Origin: Deinococcus ruber
Lineage (GTDB): Bacteria; Deinococcota; Deinococci; Deinococcales; Deinococcaceae
Direction of reading: 5' to 3'
Assembly (NCBI RefSeq): GCF_014648095.1
Contig: NZ_BMQL01000024.1
Location: 24,011-88,010, forward strand
Length of the DNA stretch: 64,000 nt
A model generated the notes under the pieces. That model saw only the letters and a list, made by a program, of their open reading frames with translations. It did no database searches and had not been told where the DNA came from. The position numbers and the translations under genes were made by a program. Of the stretch, positions 8,183 through 16,546 are shown one piece after another (position 1 is the stretch's first letter; each line of letters begins with the position of its first letter).

Positions 8183-8772
8183 GGCTGACCTCCCGACGTG
8201 AGCTTTTTGGCCGGGGCGTAGCGCAGCAGGGTCACGCCCACGCCAAAAGCTCTGGACTCCAGCAGGGTATGCGGCGTGGCGGGGATCCCCGGCTCGAACA
8301 GTGGGGTGCCGCCGCCCAGGACCACCGGATTCAGGTAAATGACATACTCGTCGATCAGGTCAAGTCGCGCCAGCACGTGTACCAGCCGGGGGCTCCCGAA
8401 GATCATCAGGTCGCCGCCGGGCCTGTGCTGCTCTGCCCGGATGGCCGCTGCCACGTCGTCCCGGATCAGGGTGGTGTTGTGCCAGTCGGCCCTTTCCAGC
8501 GAGCGTGAAATCACCAGTTTGGGAATCGCCTCGACCCAGACCATGTGCGAGCGTTCGTGTTCGGTACTGTCCGGGTCGGTCGCCACCGTCGGCCAGTAAC
8601 CAGCCATCATGCCGTAGACCTCGCGGCCATACACGGCAGTTCCCACGTGTTTCAGGCGTGCATCGACATCGCTGGCGATCTCGGCTGTCACGTTCGCCCA
8701 CTCCAGTTCTCCCTGCGGGCCGTTGGCGTAACCGTCAAGACTCAGGTGAACAAATGAAAGAACCTTACGCAT
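8179..8772 (-). CDS. Dihydrofolate reductase-like protein (RibD C-terminal type)
   Basis: This 197-residue protein belongs to the RibD_C/DHFR-like family (YyaP/YwjB group). It opens with RKVLSFVHLSLDGYANGPQG, has the TAVYGREVYGMM and VISRSL strands, GGDLMIFGSPRLVHVLARLD as the NADPH-binding segment, and YLNPVVLGGGTPLF near the end. Members are NAD(P)H-dependent reductases of unknown substrate and are not the cell's main DHFR. It is the first gene of the five-gene minus-strand operon. GAGGAG lies 8 nt before the ATG. Confidence 0.88.
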   Translation of the reverse strand: MRKVLSFVHLSLDGYANGPQGELEWANVTAEIASDVDARLKHVGTAVYGREVYGMMAGYWPTVATDPDSTEHERSHMVWVEAIPKLVISRSLERADWHNTTLIRDDVAAAIRAEQHRPGGDLMIFGSPRLVHVLARLDLIDEYVIYLNPVVLGGGTPLFEPGIPATPHTLLESRAFGVGVTLLRYAPAKKLTSGGQP

Positions 8773-9613
8773 GATCTGTGCTCCTCATCGTGTCTGGGAA
8801 GTGGTGACGTGTGAGCCTGAGCCTGATGGTCTGATACATGAACAGGGCCGTTTCAATCCACCGGCAAGACCACGCTGCGCTCTGAGACGGCGTGTATCAG
8901 TGCGGCATGTTGACGTGGAGGATGCTGTTGATGGCAAAGTCGCTGGGTGCGGTCTCAGACGTGATCGGAGGAGCGTCCCTGTGGTTCTGGCAGTCCTGTT
9001 CTTCCTTTCCTCCATGCTCAGTAGAACGCGGCAGTGACAGCCAGGACTGCTGATGGACTGCGGTGGTGGCGCAGACGTCTGTACTGTCAGATAAGCTCGA
9101 TTGGTAATTTCCCTTCCTATTTAGCTTACAACGTAACACGGCAGGATTGCAACTTTGAACCAGGTTGAACGAGCTGGCCTGAGTTAGATTTAAGGCTTCG
9201 CAAAGGACAGGTTTTTCTGTTAAGTGCAGCTACAATAGAAGTTACACTGGAGCAGGCGGCGTGTGAGGGCAATTCATCAAAAAGCTGGCTGTGAAGAATA
9301 TATACGAAGTTAGCCCTTTCAATACTAGTGACTATATGATGAGACGCCGCCAACAAATTAACAAAACATCTGCTGAACAGTAAAACAGATCTCCTCACGC
9401 CCAGCAATTGCCCGGAGTAACCAGCGAATCCCAGAGTATTTAGCAGAGGAAGAGCGTCAGATAAATAGATGAAAAGGTTGTTTCTCCTTCCAAGGCTGCT
9501 CTATAAAAGACATATAGAACAAAGAATCACTCTGGCAAACTTTCTCGGTTTGCCTTTCCCCCTCGCTGGTGCTTTGGCATGAGCAAGGGGAATAAATGGT
9601 GGACCCAGCGAAA
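8773..9613. other. AT-richer intergenic stretch, no convincing gene
   Basis: About 840 bases separate the drug-export operon start from the lanthipeptide terminator. Base composition drops clearly from about 9080 on. Short frames (for example minus 9407-9126) have no domain, no ribosome site and odd composition. A hairpin TGGCAAAC/GTTTGCC lies near 9550. The low GC suggests acquired or decayed DNA at the border of the lanthipeptide cluster. Confidence 0.45.
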
Positions 9614-9653
9614 AAGCCTCCTACAGAGTAAGGTTACTCGTATCAGGAGGCTT
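9614..9653 (-). terminator. Rho-independent terminator of lanthipeptide operon
   Basis: Arms AAGCCTCCT (9614-9622) and AGGAGGCTT (9645-9653) enclose a second perfect stem, GAGTAA-GG-TTACTC. Read on the minus strand the hairpin is followed by a U-run (GGCTTTTT). It lies about 70 nt downstream of the last ABC transporter stop. Confidence 0.75.
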
Positions 9654-9720
9654 CTGTTTCGTTACTTCGTGGGGGAGATAAGCAACCACAGGGCTTGTAT
9701 ATATTCTTTTGTTGCGTGCG

Positions 9721-11529
9721 CTATAACTGATGCCGGGCCTGTTGCAGGCGGTACAGCTCGGAGTACAACCCGCGCTGAGCGAGCAGATCATGATGGCGGC
9801 CCTGTTCGCGCAACTGTCCGTCTTCCAGAACCACAATCCTGTCGGCCCTGGCTGCCAGCGAGAGCCGATGCGACACGATCACGGTCACGGTGCCGGACTT
9901 TCCCCGCCGCCGGGCCGCTTCGATCAGAGCGGTATTCAGGCGGGTCTCGGCGTCTGCATCCAGCGCCGAGGCCGGTTCGTCGAGCACGCTCAGCAGCGGT
10001 GCGGGCCTCATCATGCCGCGTGCAACCGCGACCTTCTGCCACTGCCCACCAGACAGCGCCGCCCCCCACGACGCACCCAGCCGGGCCTCCAGTCCACCAG
10101 CATTCAGCGCCTCCGGGTGCGGCACGCCCGCGAGAGCCAGTGCCTGCCGCACTGCACCGGGCGAGTGCAGGTCTGGCAGGTGACCGATGCCGACCCCTTC
10201 ACCCAGCGTCAGTTCGAAGCGGGTGTGGTGCTGCAACGTGGCGGTGCAGCGCGTCCACCAGGCCTCGCGGTGCGCCGGGCCAATCGGAAGCCCGTCGAGT
10301 AGGATTCGCCCACTGGTCGGGGTGTACAGGCCCAGCAGCAGGTCGACCAGGGTGCTTTTGCCCGCCCCGTTCTCCCCCACCACGACCACGACCTCACCGG
10401 GCTTCAGTTCCAACGACACGTCGTTCAGCGTGGCGTGTGCCGCGTCCGGATACCGAAAGCTGACGTGCTCCAGCGTCAGGGCACTGCTCAGCTGAGCTGG
10501 CAGCACACCAGCCCCGGCGTCTGTATGGCTGACAGCCTGCCACTTCTGCTCCAGCCACAGCAGGTGGCCGCCTGCACGCTGGAGTTGTCCGAGTTCCGTC
10601 ACCATGCTGACGAGTGCGCCGATCTGACCCCAGACGACGCTCGCCAGCGAGATCACCAGCACCACGTCACCGGCAGTGGCTTCACCGAGCGCGGCCCGCT
10701 GGACCATCAGGGCGACCGCCGCCCCGAAGCCCGTCCCGAACACCGTCCAGCCGAGCAGCGTACGCCACACCGCCCGGAGCCTGGCACGTTCCAGATTCAG
10801 ACCCGCGCTGCTCAGCAGCCCTTCCAGTCGCTGACGCAGCGGCTCTTCCAGGGCATACAGCTGAGCTTCGGCGCGGGCATGATCGGCACCGATGGTGTTC
10901 ACGAGCGACCGAGCCTCTCGCTGTGCGGCCACGCTGCGCTGTTCGGCCTCCGCCAGCAGCCGGGCGTTCCAGCGGGCACTCAGGGTCGGAGCCACTCCGA
11001 ACAACACCAGCAGCAGCAGCAGCGGATGTGCCCACGCGAGCAGGCCGACCGTCAGGAAGAACCGCAGAGCCTGGGCCACCAGGAGAACCATCTGGCCCGG
11101 ACCCCGGCTGAGTCGCTCGCGCTGCTGCTGATAGTGTTCGAGTCGCTGCTGGAACTCGGGCCGCTCCAGGTCGCTCAGACCGACGCCCGAAGCGGCGCGG
11201 GTCACCAGCGTTTCGAGTGCCGATCCGGTCTCCTCGGCCAGCGTCATGCGCTGCCGGGCACCGGCCCCCTGGAGCAGAAACATCACGCTGATCGAGAGCA
11301 CGTAAGCGCAGGCCGCCCCGATAAGCGTCCAGCCCGCTCCGTGAGCGATCAGATCGACGATCCACTTCAGGGCGACGCTCGTGACCACGGCGACCGCGAA
11401 GCCGAGCGGCTCCAGAACCGAAGCCAGCAGCAGCGGACGGCGCGACGCACCCCACGCCAGTCTCAGCAGCACGCCGAGCGACGGCAGCATCCGCATCTCG
11501 GTCTGAGCGGGAGTCTGCCGCACGGTCAT
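9721..11529 (-). CDS. ABC exporter, fused membrane and ATPase domains (second of pair)
   Basis: This is a 602-residue half-transporter of the ABC exporter type. The N-terminal half carries six predicted transmembrane helices. The C-terminal nucleotide-binding domain has Walker A GENGAGKST, signature LSGGQWQKVAVARG, Walker B LLSVLDEPASALD and the H-loop VIVSHRLSLAAR. The ATG at 11529 overlaps the upstream transporter stop (ATGA); the longer open frame upstream is that gene's shadow. In SapB-type clusters two such half-transporters, RamA and RamB, export the modified peptide. The same arrangement here, behind a LanKC gene, points to a heterodimeric lanthipeptide exporter. No peptidase C39 domain is present, so it does not cut the leader itself. 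Confidence 0.88.
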   Translation of the reverse strand: MTVRQTPAQTEMRMLPSLGVLLRLAWGASRRPLLLASVLEPLGFAVAVVTSVALKWIVDLIAHGAGWTLIGAACAYVLSISVMFLLQGAGARQRMTLAEETGSALETLVTRAASGVGLSDLERPEFQQRLEHYQQQRERLSRGPGQMVLLVAQALRFFLTVGLLAWAHPLLLLLVLFGVAPTLSARWNARLLAEAEQRSVAAQREARSLVNTIGADHARAEAQLYALEEPLRQRLEGLLSSAGLNLERARLRAVWRTLLGWTVFGTGFGAAVALMVQRAALGEATAGDVVLVISLASVVWGQIGALVSMVTELGQLQRAGGHLLWLEQKWQAVSHTDAGAGVLPAQLSSALTLEHVSFRYPDAAHATLNDVSLELKPGEVVVVVGENGAGKSTLVDLLLGLYTPTSGRILLDGLPIGPAHREAWWTRCTATLQHHTRFELTLGEGVGIGHLPDLHSPGAVRQALALAGVPHPEALNAGGLEARLGASWGAALSGGQWQKVAVARGMMRPAPLLSVLDEPASALDADAETRLNTALIEAARRRGKSGTVTVIVSHRLSLAARADRIVVLEDGQLREQGRHHDLLAQRGLYSELYRLQQARHQL

Positions 11530-13391
11530 GCCGGAACCCCCAGAGTGTCCATGTCTGTGTCGGTAAACGCCTGCGTCTGCTGACGAACCATCCGGGCGTA
11601 CCACCCGCCCCGGGCCATCAGGTCGGCGTGTCGCCCCCGTTCCGCCGTGCGTCCATCCTGGAGCACCACGATCTCGTCGGCCAGCTGAACGGTGCTGTAG
11701 CGGTGCGACACCAGAACAGTCGTCACTCCCCGCGTCAGTTGCAGGAAGTGCCGGTAAAATTCCATTTCGGCCCGGACATCCAGGCTGGCAGTCGGTTCGT
11801 CCAGAATCAGCAGGGCAGCGCCAGCCTCGACCGCTGCCAGAGCGCGGGCCGTCGCCAGCCGCTGCCACTGCCCGCCCGAGAGGCCGCTGCCCTGCGGGTC
11901 ACTGCCGCTCAACACCGTGTCCAGGCCGCCCGGCAACCCGCGAATGAACTCGGCGGCTCCTGCACGCTCCAGCAGCGTCCAGATCAGGTCATCGCCGAGC
12001 GGATACTGCGGGCAGCCGAACTGCACGTTGTCGCGCACGCTCAGTTCCCAGCGCATGAACTGCTGCGTCACCACTGCCACCTGCCTTCGCCACTGCTCCA
12101 GCGGCCAGTTCCGGGCGTCGTGCCCGCCCACGCTCAGACGGCCACTCGAAGGCTCGTCCAGCCGGGCCAGCAGCCGCATCAGGGTCGATTTTCCGGCTCC
12201 GTTCGGCCCGACGACGGCCAGAACCTGCCCCGGCCTGGCCGAGAACGACACGTTTCTGAGCGTCGCCTCCTGGCCGGGATACGAGAAGCTCAAATCCTGG
12301 GCCACCAGCGGCTCACGGTGCAGCAGGGTCGGCAGCGCCTCAGCGGTTGACGCCCGCTGCTCGCTGCTGTCCTCAAGCTGCTGGCGGGCACGGCTCAGGG
12401 CCGCGAACGGCTGTGCCGCCCGGGTAAAGCGCAGCCCGTTCTCCAGACCCGACACCACCGACAGCAGACCCAACGCTGCCTGCAACATCAGCACCAGCGG
12501 ACCTGCCCCCAGCGTTCCGTGGACAGCGTCGCGCAGCGCCAGGGCGGTGAGGCCGCCGTAGCCGAGCGTCAGGGTGATGGTGGCCACGATCATCTGCGGC
12601 ACCTGCTCGCGGCGGCGGCGGCGCACGTCGCTCAGCCCGGCGCTCAGCTGCCCCGTCAGCTGCTCCAGTAGCCAGCCGCTCAGGCCAAATGTCCGCACCT
12701 CGCGGGCAGACGCAGTGGTGAGGGCCAGAGACCGGAAGTACCCGGCCCGCCGCTGACCACCACTCGCCGCCTCCAGCCCGTCGCGGTAGACCCGGGTTTC
12801 CTGTGACAGCCAGCGCCTCAAGACCAGCAGGCCCGGCAGCAGCAGCAGCGGTGCCCACCAGCGCACCGACGCCAGCAGCAGCACACTCGACGCGGCCATC
12901 ACCAGTTGCGCGGTCAGGGCACCCAGCGTGCTCAGGGCCACGTCGGGTGTCAGAGAGCCGTTCTCGCCACGTGCGGCAGTGAGATCAGCCGGAACGCTGC
13001 CCTGTTCCAGCGACGACAGCGGACGCGGAACAGTCAGGAGCGACACCAGCCCGCTGACCTGAGCGCGTTCCAGCCGCCAGGCCAGCGCAGCCGTCACCTG
13101 ACCGGCGAAGGTTCCCAGCAGCACCTGACTGACCAGCAGCCCGACGATCCCCGCCGTGGGCCACAGCACGCCCTGGAGGCCGCTGCCATTCCCGGTCAGG
13201 CGCGTGACCAGCACATTCAGGGCCAGGGCCAGCGCAGCGGTCTGAAGTCCCTGCCAGACGCTCCAGACGGTCAGCAGGCCAGTGCGGAACGGGCTGACCC
13301 GCCACGCGGCCTGCCAGAAGATCAGCGGCAGCCAGGCAGGGGCGCGGCCCCGTGGAGCCGACGACCGGTGCTGCTCGGGAACGCGGGGCAT
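11526..13391 (-). CDS. ABC exporter, fused membrane and ATPase domains (first of pair)
   Basis: This 621-residue half-transporter has an N-terminal transmembrane domain (from about residue 20 to 320) and a C-terminal ATPase. The ATPase shows Walker A GPNGAGKST, signature LSGGQWQRLATARAL, Walker B ALLILDEPTASLD and H-loop VLVSHRYSTVQLADEIVVL. It begins 1 nt after the LanKC stop and overlaps the next ABC gene by 4 nt, so synthetase and exporter are one translational unit. The two transporters are only distantly similar, which suits a heterodimer. The cargo is inferred from context to be the peptides encoded at 16150-16424. Confidence 0.88.
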   Translation of the reverse strand: MPRVPEQHRSSAPRGRAPAWLPLIFWQAAWRVSPFRTGLLTVWSVWQGLQTAALALALNVLVTRLTGNGSGLQGVLWPTAGIVGLLVSQVLLGTFAGQVTAALAWRLERAQVSGLVSLLTVPRPLSSLEQGSVPADLTAARGENGSLTPDVALSTLGALTAQLVMAASSVLLLASVRWWAPLLLLPGLLVLRRWLSQETRVYRDGLEAASGGQRRAGYFRSLALTTASAREVRTFGLSGWLLEQLTGQLSAGLSDVRRRRREQVPQMIVATITLTLGYGGLTALALRDAVHGTLGAGPLVLMLQAALGLLSVVSGLENGLRFTRAAQPFAALSRARQQLEDSSEQRASTAEALPTLLHREPLVAQDLSFSYPGQEATLRNVSFSARPGQVLAVVGPNGAGKSTLMRLLARLDEPSSGRLSVGGHDARNWPLEQWRRQVAVVTQQFMRWELSVRDNVQFGCPQYPLGDDLIWTLLERAGAAEFIRGLPGGLDTVLSGSDPQGSGLSGGQWQRLATARALAAVEAGAALLILDEPTASLDVRAEMEFYRHFLQLTRGVTTVLVSHRYSTVQLADEIVVLQDGRTAERGRHADLMARGGWYARMVRQQTQAFTDTDMDTLGVPA

Positions 13392-13392
13392 C

Positions 13393-16083
13393 TCAGTCTC
13401 CGGCCAGGACAGCCTGCACCGATGGCTGAGCGCTCAGGTCAAGCCACTCGTCGGCCATGAAATTCCGGCTGCCGGTGGATGTGCCCGCGTCTGCCTGCTC
13501 CAGTCGGTGCAGGAACAGGGCGACCCCGGCGCTGCCCGTCCCCAGGTCGGACGACAAGCGGAACAGCTGCTCACCGGGAAACGCCAGACCGCTGGGGCGC
13601 GGCAGCGCGGAGAGCCGCAGACCCTCGCGAACCTGCCGCGCTCCTTCCAGATACGCGGGTTCACCGATGAGGTCATACGCGTCGAGCAGACTGTCACCCA
13701 GACCGGCAAGCCCCTGAAACAGACCGGGAAACAGCGTGTACTGACGCTGCACGTCGCGCAGCAGTCGCCGGGCCGTGTTCAGGAAGCTGGAATCGCCGGT
13801 GGCACGCCAGTACCGCAGGAAAACCGAGGCGACGCCAGCACTGCCGTTCAGCCAGTAATGAGTGACCACCGTGCGGTCGGTGTCGCCACGCTGGACGCCG
13901 AGCGCTTCGCCCAGCGGGTACAGCTGCGAGGTGCAGTACGCCATCGCCTCCAGACCCGCGCTCAGGAAACGCTGCTGCCCGGTCGCACGGCTGAGCAGCA
14001 GCAGGAAGAGGGCCACGCCGCTGACACCGGTCGCGTAGCCATCTGTCGCCTTCCCGCTGGCGTCGGTCCAGCGCCGTCCTTCCGGCGTGCGTTCACTGCT
14101 GGCAAGCAGCGCCTCACCCGCCGCCAGTGCGTGATCCAGTTCCGTCTGACGTCCCAGGCGGCGGTACAGATGTAAGCAGGCCAGGCCGTACCCGGCGGCT
14201 CCGGTGTAGATGTCGTGCTGAGCGAAGCGCAGCGGGTGCGCGTGTGCCTGATCGAGCAGTCTGAGCGCCAGATCGTTCCAGCCCAACTCCTGAAACACCC
14301 AGGCGATGCCGGCACTGCCGATGTACAGGCCGGGCGGAACCTGCTCTGGCCGCACGGTATGACTCAGCAGCCACGCCCTGATCTCGGCTGGAACATCGGT
14401 GCCGGTGGCATGCAGCACATGCGCCACGCCCGCCGCTCCGTAGGCGACATTGAGGGGATGGCTGAAATAGCCACGGGGGTCTGGAGGGAACAGCCGGTCA
14501 CGGCGCTGCACGTCGGCACTCGCGAGCAGATACGAGAGGACGCGCTCCGCCGTGAGGTCGGGGAGGGTGGCCGTTTCCTGCGGGACGACGAGGGGGGCGA
14601 GCAGCTGAGCACCGATCCGCTCTGCCGTCTCGGCAGCCGATGGACGCGCCGCCGGATCGTCTGCCAGCAGTGCGAGGATCAGGTCGTGCAGCGCGGCGGG
14701 AAGTGGCAGGGCCTGTCCGAGCGTGAGCAGCAGCGTTCGGGCGTGTCCGGGCTGAAGTTCTGCCAGCGCGGTATTCGGAAAGATCGAGGCGAGCAGCACC
14801 GCGCCCAGAGCGTACAGATCGTCTTCCCTGCCCGCTGGCTTTCTGGCGGCCTTCTGCGGGCTGGTGAATCCCCTGGTCCGTAACAACCCCGGACGGTCGC
14901 TCCCTTCGTGCCAGCCGCCGTCCAGATCGATCAGCCGCAGATCTCCGGCATCGGCATCGACCACGATCACGTTGGTGGTCGACAGGTCCCCGATGACCAC
15001 GCCGCGCCGATGGACCTCTGCCACGCCGCACGCCAGCGTATGCCACAGCTTCAGCAGCTGACGGGTGAAGCGTTCGCGGGTGTCCGGCGTTCCGGTATTG
15101 GTCAGGAGCGGATTGTACGAGGTGGTGAAGCGGCCCAGGTGCATACCCGGGATGTACGCTTCGACCAGGAAATGATGCTCCCATTCCTGAAAGCAGTCGA
15201 TGGCCTCCGGAAAGACGCTGCTGCCGTTGAGCAGCGTCAGCAGCCGGTACTCGCGCTGGAGCCGGGCCACCGCGTCGTCTCCGTTCAGATCGGGGGAGGT
15301 GTGTGGCCGCGCCTCTTTCAGCACCACCAGGTCGTCTGTGTGGGTATCGAGCGCCAGATACACGCCGCCGTTCACCGAAAAGCTCAGGGCGCTCTCGACC
15401 AGATACCGGCCATTGAGCAGTTCGTCGCCTTCGTCTTCCTCGTCGTGTGCGACAGGACTCTCGACCCAGTCGGGCAGCACCCACTCGGTCTCGCGCATGT
15501 CCGGAATCAGGTGGCCGTCGGGGGTGGTCAGCACCGCGCTCCGCTGGCCGTCCTGAGTCAGAATGGTTTTGCCGGTGATGCCGCCGTAGCGGTAATACAG
15601 GCAGCGGGCATCGCGGAAGCGGCGGTCAGAGAGGACAAACGGGCCTTCAAATTCCTTCAGGACGCCGTAAAGCTCATCGAGCAGCGCCGTGAAGGCTTCT
15701 GTTGTTGTGGGATAAATGGTAATGAACTTGCCGCACTGTGCGCGGCTCCAGCCTTTGGAATTCAGCACCATCAGGGCGGTCGGGTCGAGCGCGAACTTGA
15801 AGGAAACGTCGCGTGCGGTACAGACCTGAACGGTGCGGCGAAGCACTTCGGGCGCGTCTGCGAGAGTGCTCGACACATGAATCTTCCAGCCCTGATCCGG
15901 CAGATCGTGGTGCCTGGCACGGGCAGTGAACCACGGCTTGGCGCGGATCAGCTCCCAGTTCGTGGGCAACAGCGGCTGCACCACCGAGAGAAACTCGTCG
16001 GTCACCACCATGCGGTCGTAGGGTTCGTAGGTGTCCGGGGAGGGCAGGGAAAACAGATGGTAAAGCTCGCTCAGTTCGGCCAT
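13393..16083 (-). CDS. lanKC: Class III lanthipeptide synthetase (LanKC)
   Basis: This 896-residue protein has the three domains of RamC/LabKC enzymes. Residues 1-210 are a phosphoSer/Thr lyase-like domain (NSKGWSRAQCGKFITIYPTT, then GPFVLSDRRF and YYRYGG). About 225-500 is a Ser/Thr kinase-like domain: Lys256 in VVLKEARP, the catalytic loop GVVIGDLSTTNVIV (Asp366, Asn371) and the metal Asp386 in LRLIDLDGG. About 520-896 is a LanC-like cyclase. The zinc-binding Cys and CHG motif of class I, II and IV cyclases are missing: HYWLNGSAGV and GLFQGLAGLGDS stand in their place. That is diagnostic of class III. It would phosphorylate precursor Ser/Thr, eliminate to dehydroamino acids and add Cys to give lanthionine or labionin. 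AAGGAG precedes the ATG at 16083. Confidence 0.93.
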   Translation of the reverse strand: MAELSELYHLFSLPSPDTYEPYDRMVVTDEFLSVVQPLLPTNWELIRAKPWFTARARHHDLPDQGWKIHVSSTLADAPEVLRRTVQVCTARDVSFKFALDPTALMVLNSKGWSRAQCGKFITIYPTTTEAFTALLDELYGVLKEFEGPFVLSDRRFRDARCLYYRYGGITGKTILTQDGQRSAVLTTPDGHLIPDMRETEWVLPDWVESPVAHDEEDEGDELLNGRYLVESALSFSVNGGVYLALDTHTDDLVVLKEARPHTSPDLNGDDAVARLQREYRLLTLLNGSSVFPEAIDCFQEWEHHFLVEAYIPGMHLGRFTTSYNPLLTNTGTPDTRERFTRQLLKLWHTLACGVAEVHRRGVVIGDLSTTNVIVVDADAGDLRLIDLDGGWHEGSDRPGLLRTRGFTSPQKAARKPAGREDDLYALGAVLLASIFPNTALAELQPGHARTLLLTLGQALPLPAALHDLILALLADDPAARPSAAETAERIGAQLLAPLVVPQETATLPDLTAERVLSYLLASADVQRRDRLFPPDPRGYFSHPLNVAYGAAGVAHVLHATGTDVPAEIRAWLLSHTVRPEQVPPGLYIGSAGIAWVFQELGWNDLALRLLDQAHAHPLRFAQHDIYTGAAGYGLACLHLYRRLGRQTELDHALAAGEALLASSERTPEGRRWTDASGKATDGYATGVSGVALFLLLLSRATGQQRFLSAGLEAMAYCTSQLYPLGEALGVQRGDTDRTVVTHYWLNGSAGVASVFLRYWRATGDSSFLNTARRLLRDVQRQYTLFPGLFQGLAGLGDSLLDAYDLIGEPAYLEGARQVREGLRLSALPRPSGLAFPGEQLFRLSSDLGTGSAGVALFLHRLEQADAGTSTGSRNFMADEWLDLSAQPSVQAVLAGD

Positions 16084-16149
16084 GTCAGTCGCTCCTTTCT
16101 CAACTACGGCGGAACACACCGCGTGGTGCGTTCCGCCGTCTGGTGGGCT

Positions 16150-16248
16150 TCAGCAGCTCATGGCTCCGCAGGACGAGCAGCTGAACGAGGCTTCTTCCTG
16201 GAACGAAGTGGTGGTACGGATGGCCTGCAGTTTCAGAATCCGGCGCAT
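16150..16248 (-). CDS. lanA2: Lanthipeptide precursor peptide, copy 2
   Basis: This 32-residue peptide gene starts at ATG 16248 behind a perfect AGGAGG site and ends 67 nt before lanKC. The leader begins MRRILKLQAIRTTTSFQEEA. Its ILKLQ segment matches the short amphipathic LxLQ helix that class III synthetases recognise. The C-terminal core SFSCSSCGAMSC offers five Ser and three Cys for ring formation; Ser23, Ser26 and Cys32 are one possible labionin set. The amino acid sequence is identical to copy 1 at 16326-16424; the DNA differs at only two synonymous positions. The size, position before lanKC and Ser/Cys-rich tail make this assignment strong, although ring pattern and cleavage site are unknown. 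Confidence 0.88.
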   Translation of the reverse strand: MRRILKLQAIRTTTSFQEEASFSCSSCGAMSC

Positions 16249-16269
16249 GGTGATCCTCCTGGATGGGTT

Positions 16270-16283
16270 CCGTCTGAAGACGG
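16270..16283 (-). promoter_or_regulatory. Small hairpin between the two precursor genes
   Basis: CCGTCT-GA-AGACGG lies between lanA1 and lanA2, 20 nt upstream of the lanA2 ribosome site. It is too short and lacks a U-run to be a clear terminator; it may stabilise processed precursor mRNA or lower read-through. Confidence 0.35.
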
Positions 16284-16325
16284 GTCATGATGGGCGGTCG
16301 AACAAGAGCGGACAGGTCGGTCGTT

Positions 16326-16424
16326 TCAGCAGCTCATGGCCCCGCAGGACGAGCAGCTGAACGAGGCTTCTTCCTGGAACGAAGTGGTGGTACGGATGGC
16401 CTGCAGTTTCAGAATTCGGCGCAT
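16326..16424 (-). CDS. lanA1: Lanthipeptide precursor peptide, copy 1
   Basis: This is the first of two tandem 32-codon precursor genes, starting at ATG 16424 with AAGGAG seven nt upstream. It encodes the same peptide as copy 2: leader with ILKLQ, core SFSCSSCGAMSC. The near-identity (97 of 99 nt) stops sharply at the start and stop codons and the flanks differ, so this is a gene duplication and not an assembly repeat. It follows the luciferase-like gene by 122 nt on the same strand. Two doses of one precursor would raise substrate supply relative to the single synthetase. Confidence 0.88.
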   Translation of the reverse strand: MRRILKLQAIRTTTSFQEEASFSCSSCGAMSC

Positions 16425-16546
16425 GATTGGACTCCTTGGGCCACCTGAGTGGCCGGTTCTGCCAGAGACGGCTGAACTGGGACGGACGGACAAACGCGGA
16501 ACCGTTCTTGATAAGCGGCCAGAGCCACTGGACAAGCTGGGAAAGG

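Noticed and set aside
9126..9407. 93-codon minus frame in AT-rich DNA
   Set aside because: No ribosome site, no domain, odd composition; treated as chance.
16150..16424. Duplicate precursor genes as an assembly artefact
   Set aside because: Two synonymous differences and different flanks show two real copies.
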